Shown: one piece after another, positions 16,832 to 25,747 of the stretch
Layout of the letters: every line of letters begins with the position of its first letter
Numbering within the stretch: the stretch's first letter is position 1
NCBI RefSeq assembly: GCF_000507245.1
Contig: NC_023035.1
Coordinates: 2,461,570 to 2,525,569, forward strand
Length of the DNA: 64,000 nucleotides
Origin: Salinispira pacifica
GTDB taxonomy: Bacteria; Spirochaetota; Spirochaetia; DSM-27196; Salinispiraceae
Reading direction: 5' to 3'
Made by a program: the position numbers and the translations under genes
The notes under the pieces: generated by a model
What the model was told of the DNA's origin: nothing
Database searches by the model: none
What the model saw: the letters and a program-made list of their open reading frames with translations, nothing else

Positions 16832-17191
16832 TCAGCGTTTCAGTTCAAGCTCCACCACCAGATCTTCATCATCCCTGATAAATTTTCCCAGGACCTTTCT
16901 GCTGGCTTCGTCAACTTCCGCCAGACTCAAGCCCCATACACGGCCGTCTTTGGACGTTTCGCTCCAGACTGTTTCGCCCCGGATTTCCAGAAGGCTTTCG
17001 GATAAATGGGGCTTGCACACGAACAGATCGAAGTGGCCGTTAAGCCGGGGATCCGCCTCCCGGTTGATATTCATCATCAAGCCGTTCAGCGAGATATTCA
17101 GCAGTTCGCCGATCTGCTCCCGGTTTTCACCTTCACGCTGGAATATGGGCCAGGAGATATTGCTCCTGGTATGCTTTCTCCGGTTTTCCAT
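16832..17191 (-). CDS. PilZ-domain protein (c-di-GMP receptor candidate)
   Basis: A 119-aa single-domain PilZ protein. The c-di-GMP binding motifs are visible: RRKHTR near the N-terminus (RxxxR) and NISLNGL (related to D/NxSxxG) about 25 residues later. Such proteins sense cyclic di-GMP and alter motility, exopolysaccharide or secretion. Two diguanylate cyclases are encoded elsewhere in the window (29391-30434 and 51681-53231), so the signal is made in this cell. The effector target is unknown. Confidence 0.85.
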   Translation of the reverse strand: MENRRKHTRSNISWPIFQREGENREQIGELLNISLNGLMMNINREADPRLNGHFDLFVCKPHLSESLLEIRGETVWSETSKDGRVWGLSLAEVDEASRKVLGKFIRDDEDLVVELELKR

Positions 17192-17198
17192 ATATCAA

Positions 17199-17227
17199 AC
17201 TATAGGACCTTCACCGCCGAAGCGCAA
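17199..17227 (-). promoter_or_regulatory. Promoter giving a leaderless PilZ transcript
   Basis: On the minus strand TTGCGC (17227-17222), a 17-nt spacer and TATAGT (17204-17199), then 7 nt to the ATG at 17191. No Shine-Dalgarno sequence lies between. Confidence 0.55.
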
Positions 17228-17262
17228 ACTCCGGCGGTGAACTTGTGTGAAAAAGCCCTGGG

Positions 17263-17628
17263 TCAGCGCCCTTCGTACGTGGCGGAACCGAAGGCCAGAA
17301 CGGGATAAAAAATAAACCCCAGGAATATCAGTCCCAGAGCAAAGCCTGTGCCTTTCCCGAATACCTTGGCGAGATCCACCATCAGCATAATGGAAATTAC
17401 AATATTCACCACCGGTATAAAGAACAGAATAATCCACCAGATGGGACGCTGAACAATTTCAAGCATTACCACGATGTTGTAAATGGGAATAATCACCGCC
17501 CATCCCGGTTTGCCAGCCTTGGTGAAGATTTTCCACCCTGCGACTATATAGAACACGGCAACCGCAAGCATCAGAATAAATCCTGCAATGCCGAATTGAG
17601 CACCCAATTCTGAAGAATAGGGATCCAT
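17263..17628 (-). CDS. Small integral membrane protein, DUF5684-like
   Basis: A 121-aa protein with four predicted membrane segments: residues about 12-30, 43-58, 63-82 and 94-112. The KIFTKAGKPGWAVIIPIYN motif after the first helix, followed by a PIWWIILFFIPVVNIVI helix, matches DUF5684. Function is unknown; in other bacteria it can be fused to or placed near signal peptidase genes. The start is supported by AGAGGAGG upstream. It shares the strand with the PilZ gene but is separated from it by 71 bp containing that gene's own promoter. Confidence 0.75.
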   Translation of the reverse strand: MDPYSSELGAQFGIAGFILMLAVAVFYIVAGWKIFTKAGKPGWAVIIPIYNIVVMLEIVQRPIWWIILFFIPVVNIVISIMLMVDLAKVFGKGTGFALGLIFLGFIFYPVLAFGSATYEGR

Positions 17629-17708
17629 AAAACCTCCTCTATGGAAATAATGTGTCTATATTCTAATATATCTGTAGTAATCCTGCCCGGAATTTACCAA
17701 ATTTTTAC

Positions 17709-17737
17709 TTGTATATACAACTAAGTGTTTGTACATT
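17709..17737 (+). promoter_or_regulatory. Candidate promoter overlapping a 12-bp palindrome
   Basis: TTGTAT at 17709-17714 and TACATT at 17732-17737 are spaced by 17 nt. The -35 box is the first half of the perfect palindrome TTGTATATACAA (17709-17720), a possible operator. The predicted leader to 17833 is about 90 nt and ends with an AGGAG site. Confidence 0.45.
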
Positions 17738-17832
17738 TTACATACTGTTCGCCGGTACCGGGATTATTTGTCCGGACGCCAATACCCGGAACAGGTAACC
17801 GGAGACTACCCCCCGGAACAGAGGAGCTGACC

Positions 17833-19209
17833 ATGAAAAATTACGATGTAATCATTATCGGAACCGGCCAGGCCACGGGCACCATTCTTCCCGGGCTTCT
17901 TGAAGAAGGACTGTCCATCGCCACCATTGAATCGGATCGGGTGGGCGGAAGCTGCGTGAACTGGGGCTGCACCCCGACCAAAACCCTGATCGCCAGTTCC
18001 CGTGCCGCTCATATGATCAGCAGAGGCGAAGAGTTCGGCATATCCCCCGGAGAAAGGACCACAAATTTTTCCCGTGTGATGGAACGGGTGAACGGTATCC
18101 GAATGCCCGCAACCAGCGGTTTTCAGGAATGGCTGGAAGAGAGCACGGATTTTTATCCCGGGGAGGCCCGGTTCATTGACCCCCACACTGTTGGAGTGAA
18201 CGGTGAACAGATTTCCGGCAGCGAGATTCTCATTCACACCGGCACCCGCGCCCGGATTCCGGACATCCCCGGACTGAAGGATGTACACTGGGTGGACAAC
18301 AAAGGGATTCTTGACCTGAAGACCCTTCCCCGGCACCTCCTTGTTCTGGGAGGGTCGTACATCGGCGTTGAGTTTGCCCAGGCTTTCCGCCGTCTGGGGA
18401 GCAGGGTGACCATTGTGCAGCACGGAGAACGGCTGGTTCCCAAAGAAGATCCGGATATCAGCGGGGAATTGCAGAGCGTACTTGAATCTGAAGGCATACG
18501 CATACTCACCGGCACCGAGGCCCTCTCCGCCGCCCCGGCACAGGATCATGGCCTGGAGCTGAAGGTGCGCAGCCCATCCGGTCAGACTGAAGTTCTCAGC
18601 GCAGATACCCTTCTCATCGCCGTGGGCAGACTGCCCAACAGCGACTCGTTGAACCTGAAGGCTGCGGGTGTCAGCAGCGATGACCGGGGGTATATCAGCG
18701 TCGATGATTCCTGCCGTACCTCCGTGCCCCATATTTTTGCTCTGGGAGATGTAAACGGCAGAGGCGCGTTCACCCATACTTCGGTTCATGACGGACAGGT
18801 GTATCTGTCCCGCCGGGCAGGGGGCGATAAACGCATTGGGGACCGTACGCTGATTTACGCTTTATACAGCGATCCTCCCGTGGCCAGGGTCGGCCTGAAC
18901 GAATCCATGGCCCGGGCCCGGGGAATTTCCTACCGGGTTGCCGGCATGCCCATGAAGAATATCGCCCGGGCAAAGGAACGGGATGAAACGTCGGGCAAAA
19001 TCACCATTCTGGTGGATCCGGGCGACAACAGTATTCTCGGAGCGACGGTGTTCGGCGTGGGAGGGGATGAAATCATTTCCATGCTGGCCCTGGCAGTTCA
19101 GGCAAAGCTCCCCTACTCGGTCCTTCAAAATACGGTATTTCCCCACCCCACGGTGGCGGAACTGATCCCGTTTATGTTCGACAGCTTGAGCGAAGTAATA
19201 TCTCCGTGA
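17833..19209 (+). CDS. FAD-dependent pyridine nucleotide-disulfide oxidoreductase (mercuric reductase/lipoamide dehydrogenase-like)
   Basis: A 458-aa flavoprotein. It has the N-terminal FAD motif IIIGTGQATG, the redox-active disulfide GGSCVNWGCTPTK (Cys41 and Cys46), the NAD(P)-binding LVLGGSYIGVEFAQ, a second FAD-contact region IFALGDVNGRG, and the C-terminal HPTVAE pair that activates the disulfide. The enzyme should pass electrons from NAD(P)H to a disulfide or similar acceptor. It lacks the extra cysteines of true mercuric reductases, so mercury reduction is not implied. There is no 2-oxoacid dehydrogenase operon nearby. The ATG at 17833 follows an AGGAG site; the upstream-open frame has no signal. 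Confidence 0.85.
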   Translation: MKNYDVIIIGTGQATGTILPGLLEEGLSIATIESDRVGGSCVNWGCTPTKTLIASSRAAHMISRGEEFGISPGERTTNFSRVMERVNGIRMPATSGFQEWLEESTDFYPGEARFIDPHTVGVNGEQISGSEILIHTGTRARIPDIPGLKDVHWVDNKGILDLKTLPRHLLVLGGSYIGVEFAQAFRRLGSRVTIVQHGERLVPKEDPDISGELQSVLESEGIRILTGTEALSAAPAQDHGLELKVRSPSGQTEVLSADTLLIAVGRLPNSDSLNLKAAGVSSDDRGYISVDDSCRTSVPHIFALGDVNGRGAFTHTSVHDGQVYLSRRAGGDKRIGDRTLIYALYSDPPVARVGLNESMARARGISYRVAGMPMKNIARAKERDETSGKITILVDPGDNSILGATVFGVGGDEIISMLALAVQAKLPYSVLQNTVFPHPTVAELIPFMFDSLSEVISP

Positions 19210-19289
19210 ACAGCCGGCGGAACGGAAGGCATTATTCAGCATTTTTGCATATTCTCCCCGTCATTCGTTATAGTTAATGTGAGGAGTTA

Positions 19290-19991
19290 ATGATGGAAAC
19301 TGTCAGAAATTCCCTGGCCCTGGTGGCGGGTGGTACCGGATATGTGGGAGAGGGCATTGTAAAAAGCCTTCTTGATAGAGGTGCGCGGGTTGTAGTTCCG
19401 TTCCGGAACGCCGAAAAGGCGGACAGGCTCCGAGCGGCGGTTTCACCGCCCCTTCTGGACGGCCTGGATTTGCAGCACACGGTAATCACCGACCAGGACT
19501 CCATGGAACATCTCATGAGCTATATTATCGAGACCTATGGCCGCCTCGATATTGCCGTGGCTTCACTGGGCGGATGGTATTACGGCTACAGCCTCCACCG
19601 CATGCCCATGGAAGACTGGCAGGCCCTGCTCACCAATAACCTCAACTCCCATTTCATGTTCATGAAACCGGTAATGGAATATTTCTACAAGGTGAACGGC
19701 GGCGAATACGTCATGATCAACGGCTCGGCCAGCGAAAAACCGGTACCCGAATCGGGCGTTATTTCTGTGCTGGCAGGGGCTCAGAAGATGATGGGCCAGG
19801 TTCTCAGGGAGGAAGCCCACGGGACGGGCATCCAGGTTTCCACCCTCATACCCACCCAGCCGGTGAAAACCCGGGAGAGAATGGTGGATAATATGGAGAG
19901 CTGGTTCAGCGCAGAAGAGCTGGGTCAGTTCATCTGCGACATTGTTGAAGGATCCCGGCCCCGGCAGGATTCGGGAGTGTATTACCTATGA
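19290..19991 (+). CDS. SDR-family protein lacking the catalytic tyrosine
   Basis: A 233-aa Rossmann protein of the short-chain dehydrogenase/reductase family. The dinucleotide-binding motif AGGTGYVGEGI is at the N-terminus, followed by VASLGGWYYG (NAG-like region) and INGSASEKP with the serine. Where SDRs have YxxxK the sequence reads AGAQK, keeping the lysine but with Ala in place of the tyrosine. It may bind NAD(P) without normal oxidoreductase activity, or use another residue. GAGGAG upstream supports the start. It overlaps the YjbQ gene by 4 nt, so they form one operon. Confidence 0.8.
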   Translation: MMETVRNSLALVAGGTGYVGEGIVKSLLDRGARVVVPFRNAEKADRLRAAVSPPLLDGLDLQHTVITDQDSMEHLMSYIIETYGRLDIAVASLGGWYYGYSLHRMPMEDWQALLTNNLNSHFMFMKPVMEYFYKVNGGEYVMINGSASEKPVPESGVISVLAGAQKMMGQVLREEAHGTGIQVSTLIPTQPVKTRERMVDNMESWFSAEELGQFICDIVEGSRPRQDSGVYYL

Positions 19992-20422
19992 TTCTCAGAC
20001 AGGAAGAAATTCAGCTGGCACCCCACCCAAGAGGATGCCATCTGGTTACCCGGGATATCCTCCAGAGACTTGAATGGATGAGCGAATTCTCACAAGGACT
20101 GCTGCATCTGCATATCGCACACACATCCGCATCTCTGGTGATCAACGAAAACGCAGATCCGGAGGTTCGGGTGGATCTGGAATCCATCCTGAACCATCTG
20201 GTTCCCGGAGACCTTCCATTTCTCACCCACACCTATGAGGGTGCGGACGATATGCCCGCCCATGCCAAGGCCGCCCTTCTGGGTTCCTCGGTGGAGATCC
20301 CCCTGAACGGAGGCCGCCCCCTGCTGGGAACCTGGCAGGGCATTTACCTCTGCGAACACCGCAACCGGGGCGGCAGACGGAAAATCATTGCCACCGCATG
20401 GGGCGAACCCCGGGTCCGTTAG
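19988..20422 (+). CDS. YjbQ/UPF0047 family protein (secondary thiamine-phosphate synthase-like)
   Basis: A 144-aa protein closely matching YjbQ in length and motifs: LHLHIAHTSASLVINENAD, then VRVDLESILNHLVP, the HTYEGADDMPAHAKAALLGSS segment, and a C-terminal GTWQGIYLCEHRNRGGRR. The family has been reported to have weak thiamine-phosphate synthase activity, but its physiological role remains unsettled. The conserved histidines suggest metal binding. It is translationally coupled to the SDR-like protein upstream. Confidence 0.9.
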   Translation: MILRQEEIQLAPHPRGCHLVTRDILQRLEWMSEFSQGLLHLHIAHTSASLVINENADPEVRVDLESILNHLVPGDLPFLTHTYEGADDMPAHAKAALLGSSVEIPLNGGRPLLGTWQGIYLCEHRNRGGRRKIIATAWGEPRVR

Positions 20423-20461
20423 CAGCTCCATACAACCAAATACCTCTGCTTCCAGGCCGGC

Positions 20462-21733
20462 TTACTCCCCCTGCTCTTCAGCGGCGGACAAAAGCTGATC
20501 GCTGAAGAACGCTCCGGTCTCCATGCGCAGTCTCCGGGCAAAATCAAAAGGGTCCACTTCTCCAAGCATCCCCAGCCAGCGGACAACCGGAGCATACATA
20601 TACAGTGCGGTGAACTGCTGATGTGTTGTTCCGGCAATCTCCTGCAGCCCCACCTCTGTGCCATCCTGGGCCTGGACAAAGGGAACCAGATAGCCGTCGT
20701 TTATACCTCCGTTCCAGTCCTCGCTGCGGTAAAACAGTGCCGGTATATCCAATTTCGTCCGGGTCAGAGCAAATCCTTCATCGGCGCTGTAGCCGTCCCG
20801 CTCCAGAGCGCCGGATGCAACGGGTTCAACCCATGCATCGTAGGCCATCAGGGCGTCCGGCCGGGGGTCGCTCAAGGCAAAATGCACCATGGCTCCTCCG
20901 CCGGTGGAATGACCGATAAGCCCCGTACGTTCGATATCCATGCGGTTGCGGAACATGGAAAGCCGTTGGGGCCCTGCATGGGGCATGCCGCTGTTTACCA
21001 GAGTAAGCTGATCCAGAAGAAAGGCATTGTCCCGGCTGAATGTTTTCACCAGGCGGTTGGCCTCAAGAATAAAGCTGTCCCGCTGATTCCGGTCCGGCAG
21101 TACATCATCCGAAGAGCGCACTATGCGGCCGTCTTCAAAGAGAACCCCTGCACTGCCGTAGCTGTGCTCGGTTGCGGCCACCAGGAACCCCCGGCTGGCA
21201 AGCTCTTCTGCAATGTCTGCATGGAGCCCCCGGTATCCCTCCCAGCCGTGGGAAATAAGGATCACCGGCATTGGCCCCGCATCCTCTGCGGGGGTGAGCC
21301 CGGAAAAGCTGTTGGATTTCATGAATCGGGTATGGTCCCAGATGAAGGGCGGGAAGCCGTGGGTGTTCACAATGGCCCGGGTGTGCCGGGGGCCGTCGAT
21401 CATCCAGTCTTCGGGTTTGGGACGCCCGTCGGGCTGTTCGGCGGGATACCAGAGCTGGACGCGGATTTTCCGATGCTGCCGATCTGCTGAATAGGCTTCC
21501 ATTCTGCTTTCATCCACCAGATCATAGGCAATCGTTCCCACCGGATACGCTCCCGAGGGTTCAGGCAGATTTCGCACAGGCATTGCAACGCCCCAGAGAA
21601 ACAGGACGCCCACGGCTATCAGGGAAGCGGCGGCGATGACCGCTGTCATTACGATTTTTTTCACACTCAATTTCTTCACATTCTGACTCTTCACGTATAA
21701 TTCCTTCGAAAGCTGTATATTCCTGTGTTCCAC
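20462..21733 (-). CDS. Membrane-anchored alpha/beta hydrolase, PAF-acetylhydrolase-like
   Basis: A 423-aa protein with one N-terminal membrane segment at about residues 28-50, then an exported hydrolase domain. The family pattern includes VQLWYPAE, the nucleophile elbow GHSTGGGAMVHF, the acid in LMAYDAWVEPV and the histidine in AGTTHQQF. This fits the platelet-activating-factor acetylhydrolase type II family, which cleaves short or oxidised acyl chains from lipids and esters. The substrate is unknown. The longest frame starts with GTG at 21733 without a clear ribosome-binding site; a start closer to the membrane segment is possible. Confidence 0.8.
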   Translation of the reverse strand: MEHRNIQLSKELYVKSQNVKKLSVKKIVMTAVIAAASLIAVGVLFLWGVAMPVRNLPEPSGAYPVGTIAYDLVDESRMEAYSADRQHRKIRVQLWYPAEQPDGRPKPEDWMIDGPRHTRAIVNTHGFPPFIWDHTRFMKSNSFSGLTPAEDAGPMPVILISHGWEGYRGLHADIAEELASRGFLVAATEHSYGSAGVLFEDGRIVRSSDDVLPDRNQRDSFILEANRLVKTFSRDNAFLLDQLTLVNSGMPHAGPQRLSMFRNRMDIERTGLIGHSTGGGAMVHFALSDPRPDALMAYDAWVEPVASGALERDGYSADEGFALTRTKLDIPALFYRSEDWNGGINDGYLVPFVQAQDGTEVGLQEIAGTTHQQFTALYMYAPVVRWLGMLGEVDPFDFARRLRMETGAFFSDQLLSAAEEQGE

Positions 21734-21837
21734 GTTATTCGCTGTCGTTTCCGTGTGTGTATTCTATGTGAGATATTTCTGTTATGAAATACCATATCAC
21801 CGGGAGAGCTGACCGGACAGGTAATTCGGTTTCCCGG

Positions 21838-22446
21838 CTATTTCTGAAGCATATTCAGGGTTCGCACAAAACTGATAAACGCTCCAATGATGGTGAGAGC
21901 GGCCATAAGATACGCAAGAAGCTGAAAGCTTCCGGGAAACAGCATCATCAACGTGAAAAACACAATGGTTTCAAACCCTTCGATCAATCCCCGGGGCATA
22001 ATCATGGATGTGCTGCCCCGGTTTTGATCTCTGTTACGCAGTTTTTCAAGGAGTGCGGAACCGGACATCCACACTGCCGCATTCAGATAAAAACTTCCCA
22101 GGAGAACCGCGGCTGCCAGAAATCCTTCGGGAGTATCCAGCTGCAGAGCCAGTGCGATGGGAATTCCGCTGTATATGAGAAAATCCGCAATAATATCAAT
22201 GAATCCGCCGGCATCGCTCTGCTTGCCATACCTTCTTGCAACCAGTCCGTCCAGCCCGTCCAGAATTCGGTTTGCTGCCCAGAATGCCAGTGCGCTGACG
22301 GGGTGTCCCGCGACAAGGAAGTACAACGCGGCCAGTCCGGCGGCCAGGGAAAATATGGTGATGCTGATGGGATGAACGTGTCGGAACGGAGCTGTTCCCA
22401 GGGACAGTATGCGGTCTTTCACTTCCCGAAGTTCCCTGTCAAACAT
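21838..22446 (-). CDS. CDP-alcohol phosphatidyltransferase family membrane protein
   Basis: A 202-aa integral membrane enzyme. The signature D-x2-DG-x2-AR-x8-G-x3-D-x3-D is complete (DGLDGLVARRYG followed by GGFIDIIAD). The protein should transfer a phosphatidyl group from a CDP-lipid to an alcohol, or attach another CDP-alcohol; the acceptor is not identifiable. About five hydrophobic helices are visible. The ATG at 22446 is chosen because GGGAGG lies upstream. It overlaps the end of the fatty acid hydroxylase gene by 8 nt, so the two are co-transcribed and may both act in membrane lipid synthesis. Confidence 0.85.
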   Translation of the reverse strand: MFDRELREVKDRILSLGTAPFRHVHPISITIFSLAAGLAALYFLVAGHPVSALAFWAANRILDGLDGLVARRYGKQSDAGGFIDIIADFLIYSGIPIALALQLDTPEGFLAAAVLLGSFYLNAAVWMSGSALLEKLRNRDQNRGSTSMIMPRGLIEGFETIVFFTLMMLFPGSFQLLAYLMAALTIIGAFISFVRTLNMLQK

Positions 22447-23299
22447 TGCTGCCGTCCTCCCGGGAAACATGATCCGGCCGGGTAAAATTGCCATCCCCTT
22501 CCTCGGTTCGGGGATATTTGAGAAAAGGCTCAATGACCATCCGGTCGATGCGGTTGACCCGGGATGTCAGAAGCCCGGGCATCCCGACTTTCATCCACCG
22601 CTGGCCGTCCCGGGGCCTGTGGGTGTAGGTGGAAAATATCCGGTCCCATACCGATAGAAAAAATCCGTAATTACTGTTCCGTTCATCGGCATGAAGGGAA
22701 TGATGGGTGCGGTGCATCTGGGGAGTAATAATCACTTTTCTCAACTGCTTTTCAAACCCCGGCGATATTCGGAAATTCCCGTGGCTGAACATGGAGGCTG
22801 CGTTGAGTATCACCTCAAAGAGAAACACTCCAAACGCCGGGATTCCCAGGGCAATTACCAGAAACGATTTATACAGAGCGCTGAGCAGAATCTCCACCGG
22901 ATGCATGCGAAAACCTGTGGTGAAGTCAATATGGGTATCGCTGTGATGCATTCTATGAAACGGTCTGAGAAATTTGACCCGATGAAACAGGACATGCTGA
23001 AGATAGATCCAGGCGTCCAGAATCAGAACCGAGATAACCACCTTCACCCAGAACGGCATGAAACCAAGAGACACAAACCCCCATGACCGGCCTTCAATGA
23101 AAAGTGCCGCACTGTATGGAAGCAGAGGTCCAATGAGTCTGAGCAGCAGATTGCCCATAAGAATAATCAGCAAATTCCCCGGCCAGCGCTGCTTTCTGCC
23201 GTCAACAGCTTCCCGGTCCGGGAGGGCCAGCTCCAGAAGAGCCAGGGCTGCAAACATACTTGTAAATACAACAAATCTCAGTAATACTTGACCATCCAT
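22439..23299 (-). CDS. Fatty acid hydroxylase / sterol desaturase family protein
   Basis: A 286-aa membrane di-iron enzyme. The histidine clusters are HVLFH, HRMHHSDTH and a later MHRTHHSLH, the pattern of the sterol desaturase/fatty acid hydroxylase superfamily. These enzymes use oxygen to hydroxylate or desaturate lipids. Four to five hydrophobic helices surround the motifs. It is the first gene of an operon with the CDP-alcohol phosphatidyltransferase. An oxygen-dependent enzyme suggests the organism meets oxygen at least sometimes. No Shine-Dalgarno sequence is visible; the promoter lies just upstream. Confidence 0.85.
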   Translation of the reverse strand: MDGQVLLRFVVFTSMFAALALLELALPDREAVDGRKQRWPGNLLIILMGNLLLRLIGPLLPYSAALFIEGRSWGFVSLGFMPFWVKVVISVLILDAWIYLQHVLFHRVKFLRPFHRMHHSDTHIDFTTGFRMHPVEILLSALYKSFLVIALGIPAFGVFLFEVILNAASMFSHGNFRISPGFEKQLRKVIITPQMHRTHHSLHADERNSNYGFFLSVWDRIFSTYTHRPRDGQRWMKVGMPGLLTSRVNRIDRMVIEPFLKYPRTEEGDGNFTRPDHVSREDGSNV

Positions 23300-23305
23300 C
23301 TGTGC

Positions 23306-23334
23306 AATATAATATTAAGCAGCGGCCGCACCAA
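23306..23334 (-). promoter_or_regulatory. Promoter giving a leaderless fatty acid hydroxylase transcript
   Basis: On the minus strand TTGGTG (23334-23329), 17-nt spacer and TATATT (23311-23306), then exactly 6 nt to the ATG at 23299. No Shine-Dalgarno sequence intervenes. Confidence 0.55.
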
Positions 23335-23345
23335 GCAGAAGGTAT

Positions 23346-24449
23346 ATGAATACAGAAAAAAACGTGTATATACAACTGAATAACCTGAGAAAGTCATACG
23401 CTTCTGCGGACGTGATCAGGGGATTGAACCTGGGTATTTTTCAGGGGGAGTTCATTTCGGTGGTTGGGCCTTCCGGTGTGGGCAAAACCACCCTCCTGCG
23501 TATTCTGGCAGGCCTGGAAACCTCCGATTCGGGAGAGATCAGCCTCATGCCCGATTCCGGTTATTGGGACCCTATCCTCATGGTGTTCCAGGATTTCATG
23601 TTATTCCCCCATCTCACAGTTGCGGAAAATATTGCCTACGGTCTTCGATCCCCGGAGTTCGCCCGCCGGCTGCTATCCGCTCCCGTCTCATCCCGGGAAA
23701 ACAGCTCTCAGAACGGTGCTTCTCGGAAGTACGGAACACGCCGCCCCCTCTCCAGGAAGGAGAAATCCGCCAGAATACAGGAAATGGTTACCGGGTATAT
23801 TCAGGAATTCGGTCTGCAGGGCCTGGAAAACTCCTATCCCTCCCGAATCTCCGCAGGGGAAAAGCAACGGACAGCCCTGGCGCGAACCATGATCCTCCAG
23901 CCGAAACTGCTGCTTCTGGATGAGCCTTTTGCAAACCTTGATCAGAACCGGAAAATGAACACCGCCCTCTTTATCAGAAACATGCAGAAAAAACATCAGG
24001 TAACCACTCTGGCGGTAACCCATGACCTGCAGGAAGCGTTTGCCATGAGCGATCGCATCGGGGTAATGCTGGACGGCGATCTTGCCCAGGTCAGCGACGT
24101 GGAAACCCTCTACTCCCGCCCCGCCTCCCGGGAAGTCGGGGAATTTCTCGGCCCCCTGAATATCCTGCCGCCCCGCATCTGGAATGAGTGCAGGTTCACT
24201 GAAGATCTGCCGACCCCCGGGGAACAAAACGCCCGGCTGCTCATCCGCTCGGAATCCATCAGCGCGGGGTCTGATGCTTCGGGCAAAGCGGTTATTACAT
24301 CCAGAAGATTCCAGGGCACCCTTATTCATCTGGAGGCAGAAATTCTTGGCACTAAGCTGCAAATTTACAGTCTTCAATCCCGTCTGAAACCCGGTGACAG
24401 AGTATCATTAACCATACATGACTATGTGATCCACAAGGAGAAATCATGA
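23346..24449 (+). CDS. ABC importer ATP-binding protein (YnjD/PotA-like)
   Basis: A 367-aa ATPase of an importer, first gene of a four-gene operon. Walker A is GPSGVGKTT, the Q-loop is VFQDFMLFPHLTV, Walker B is LLLLDEPF and the switch histidine lies in AVTHDLQEAF. The signature motif reads ISAGEKQR rather than LSGGQ, a mild departure. A C-terminal TOBE-like region follows. An insert between the Q-loop and the signature (about residues 95-140) is Ser/Arg-rich. AGAAGG precedes the ATG. Its stop overlaps the next start by 4 nt. Confidence 0.88.
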   Translation: MNTEKNVYIQLNNLRKSYASADVIRGLNLGIFQGEFISVVGPSGVGKTTLLRILAGLETSDSGEISLMPDSGYWDPILMVFQDFMLFPHLTVAENIAYGLRSPEFARRLLSAPVSSRENSSQNGASRKYGTRRPLSRKEKSARIQEMVTGYIQEFGLQGLENSYPSRISAGEKQRTALARTMILQPKLLLLDEPFANLDQNRKMNTALFIRNMQKKHQVTTLAVTHDLQEAFAMSDRIGVMLDGDLAQVSDVETLYSRPASREVGEFLGPLNILPPRIWNECRFTEDLPTPGEQNARLLIRSESISAGSDASGKAVITSRRFQGTLIHLEAEILGTKLQIYSLQSRLKPGDRVSLTIHDYVIHKEKS

Positions 24450-25747
24450 AACGTTTTCGTTCACATCAATCCTCAACCCGCCGGTCCGCCGCCGGACTGC
24501 CCGCTGCAGTGTTAATTATTCTGGTGAGCCTGATAATACTGATAGCCGGCGGCTGTGCAGATTCAACGGAACCGGAAGGCAGAGAACCGTCCGACGCCCC
24601 CGGATCGGCACTGCTTGAAAACGAGTTTGAGGATCTGCTGCAGGAAGCCCGGGACAGCACGGTGCGTTTCTATATGTGGGGCGGCTCTCCCCAGGTGAAC
24701 GCATGGGTTGACGGTGAGCTGTCCGAATATCTCATGGATACCTACGGCATTACCCTTGAACGGGTTCCCATGGATGCGGGTGTCTTTGTAAACCGTCTTT
24801 TAAGTGAAAAGGAGGCAGGCCGGGAAGAGGGCATTATGGATTTGCTCTGGATAAACGGAGAGAACTTCCGCAATGCCCGTGAGGGAGATATTCTGTTCGG
24901 GCCCTTCACCCATTCAATTCCCAATCACCGGGATCTGGTGGACCCGTCCACAACCGTTTCCGATGCGGGGTTCCCGGTGGACGGCTACGAAGCGCCCTAC
25001 GGGAAGGCTCAGTTTGTGATGGAGTACGACTCTGCGCAGATATCCGATCCGCCGGACAGCTACGCCGAACTTCTGGAATGGGCACGGGAAAACCCCGGCC
25101 TGCTCACATACCCCCAGCCGCCGGACTTTACCGGGTCTGCCTTCATCCGCCAGGCGTTCTATGAACTTACCGGAGGATATGAACAGTATCAGGAGGGCTT
25201 TGATGCCGATCTTTTCCAGGAAAAGGTTCCTGCGCTATGGGATTACCTGAATGCTCTGGAGCCCTATCTCTGGCGGGAGGGAGAAACCTATCCTGCTGAC
25301 CTGGCCAGTCTGGACGGGCTCTTTGAACGGGGGGAAGTTGCGTTCAACATGACCTTCACCCAGACCGGAGCGGCGGGAAAAATTGCCCAGGGCCGGTATC
25401 CGGAAACGGTGCGCACATTTGTGTTTGAAAATGCAAGCCTTGCCAACACCCATTACATCGCCATCCCCTTTAATGCCCCCAACAAGGCGGGAGCCATGGC
25501 GGCAATCAACGGGATCCTCTCTCCGGAAATGCAGCTGTCCAAAAACGACCCGGAGAACTGGGGAGATTTTACGGTTCTTGATACCTCCCGGCTGAGCGAA
25601 GAGATGCGACGCAGGTTCGCAGCCCTTGATCTGGGTGAAGCTACCCTGGATCTGGATGTGCTGAGCAGCAATGCAGTGCCGGAAATTGCCTCAGATTATA
25701 TTGAGGCCCTTGAACAGGGTTGGAAGGAACATGTTCTTAACGAATAA
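24446..25747 (+). CDS. ABC importer substrate-binding lipoprotein (YnjB-like)
   Basis: A 433-aa binding protein. The N-terminal hydrophobic stretch ends at a lipobox AGGC near residue 37, so it is a lipoprotein. The mature part begins with VRFYMWGGSPQVNAWVDG and includes LLWINGENFRNA and PYGKAQFVMEYD, which I associate with YnjB-type binding proteins. The ligand is unknown; in Escherichia coli ynjBCD is also uncharacterised. Gene order and overlaps place it with the ATPase and two permeases of one transporter. Confidence 0.85.
   Translation: MKRFRSHQSSTRRSAAGLPAAVLIILVSLIILIAGGCADSTEPEGREPSDAPGSALLENEFEDLLQEARDSTVRFYMWGGSPQVNAWVDGELSEYLMDTYGITLERVPMDAGVFVNRLLSEKEAGREEGIMDLLWINGENFRNAREGDILFGPFTHSIPNHRDLVDPSTTVSDAGFPVDGYEAPYGKAQFVMEYDSAQISDPPDSYAELLEWARENPGLLTYPQPPDFTGSAFIRQAFYELTGGYEQYQEGFDADLFQEKVPALWDYLNALEPYLWREGETYPADLASLDGLFERGEVAFNMTFTQTGAAGKIAQGRYPETVRTFVFENASLANTHYIAIPFNAPNKAGAMAAINGILSPEMQLSKNDPENWGDFTVLDTSRLSEEMRRRFAALDLGEATLDLDVLSSNAVPEIASDYIEALEQGWKEHVLNE

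Noticed and set aside
17806-18789. A 327-codon open frame on the minus strand
   Set aside because: Antisense shadow of the flavoprotein disulfide reductase gene, which has all its motifs in the plus frame.
23300-23345. TPP riboswitch ahead of the ABC importer
   Set aside because: Only 46 bp are available before the first gene and none of the conserved riboswitch core is present.
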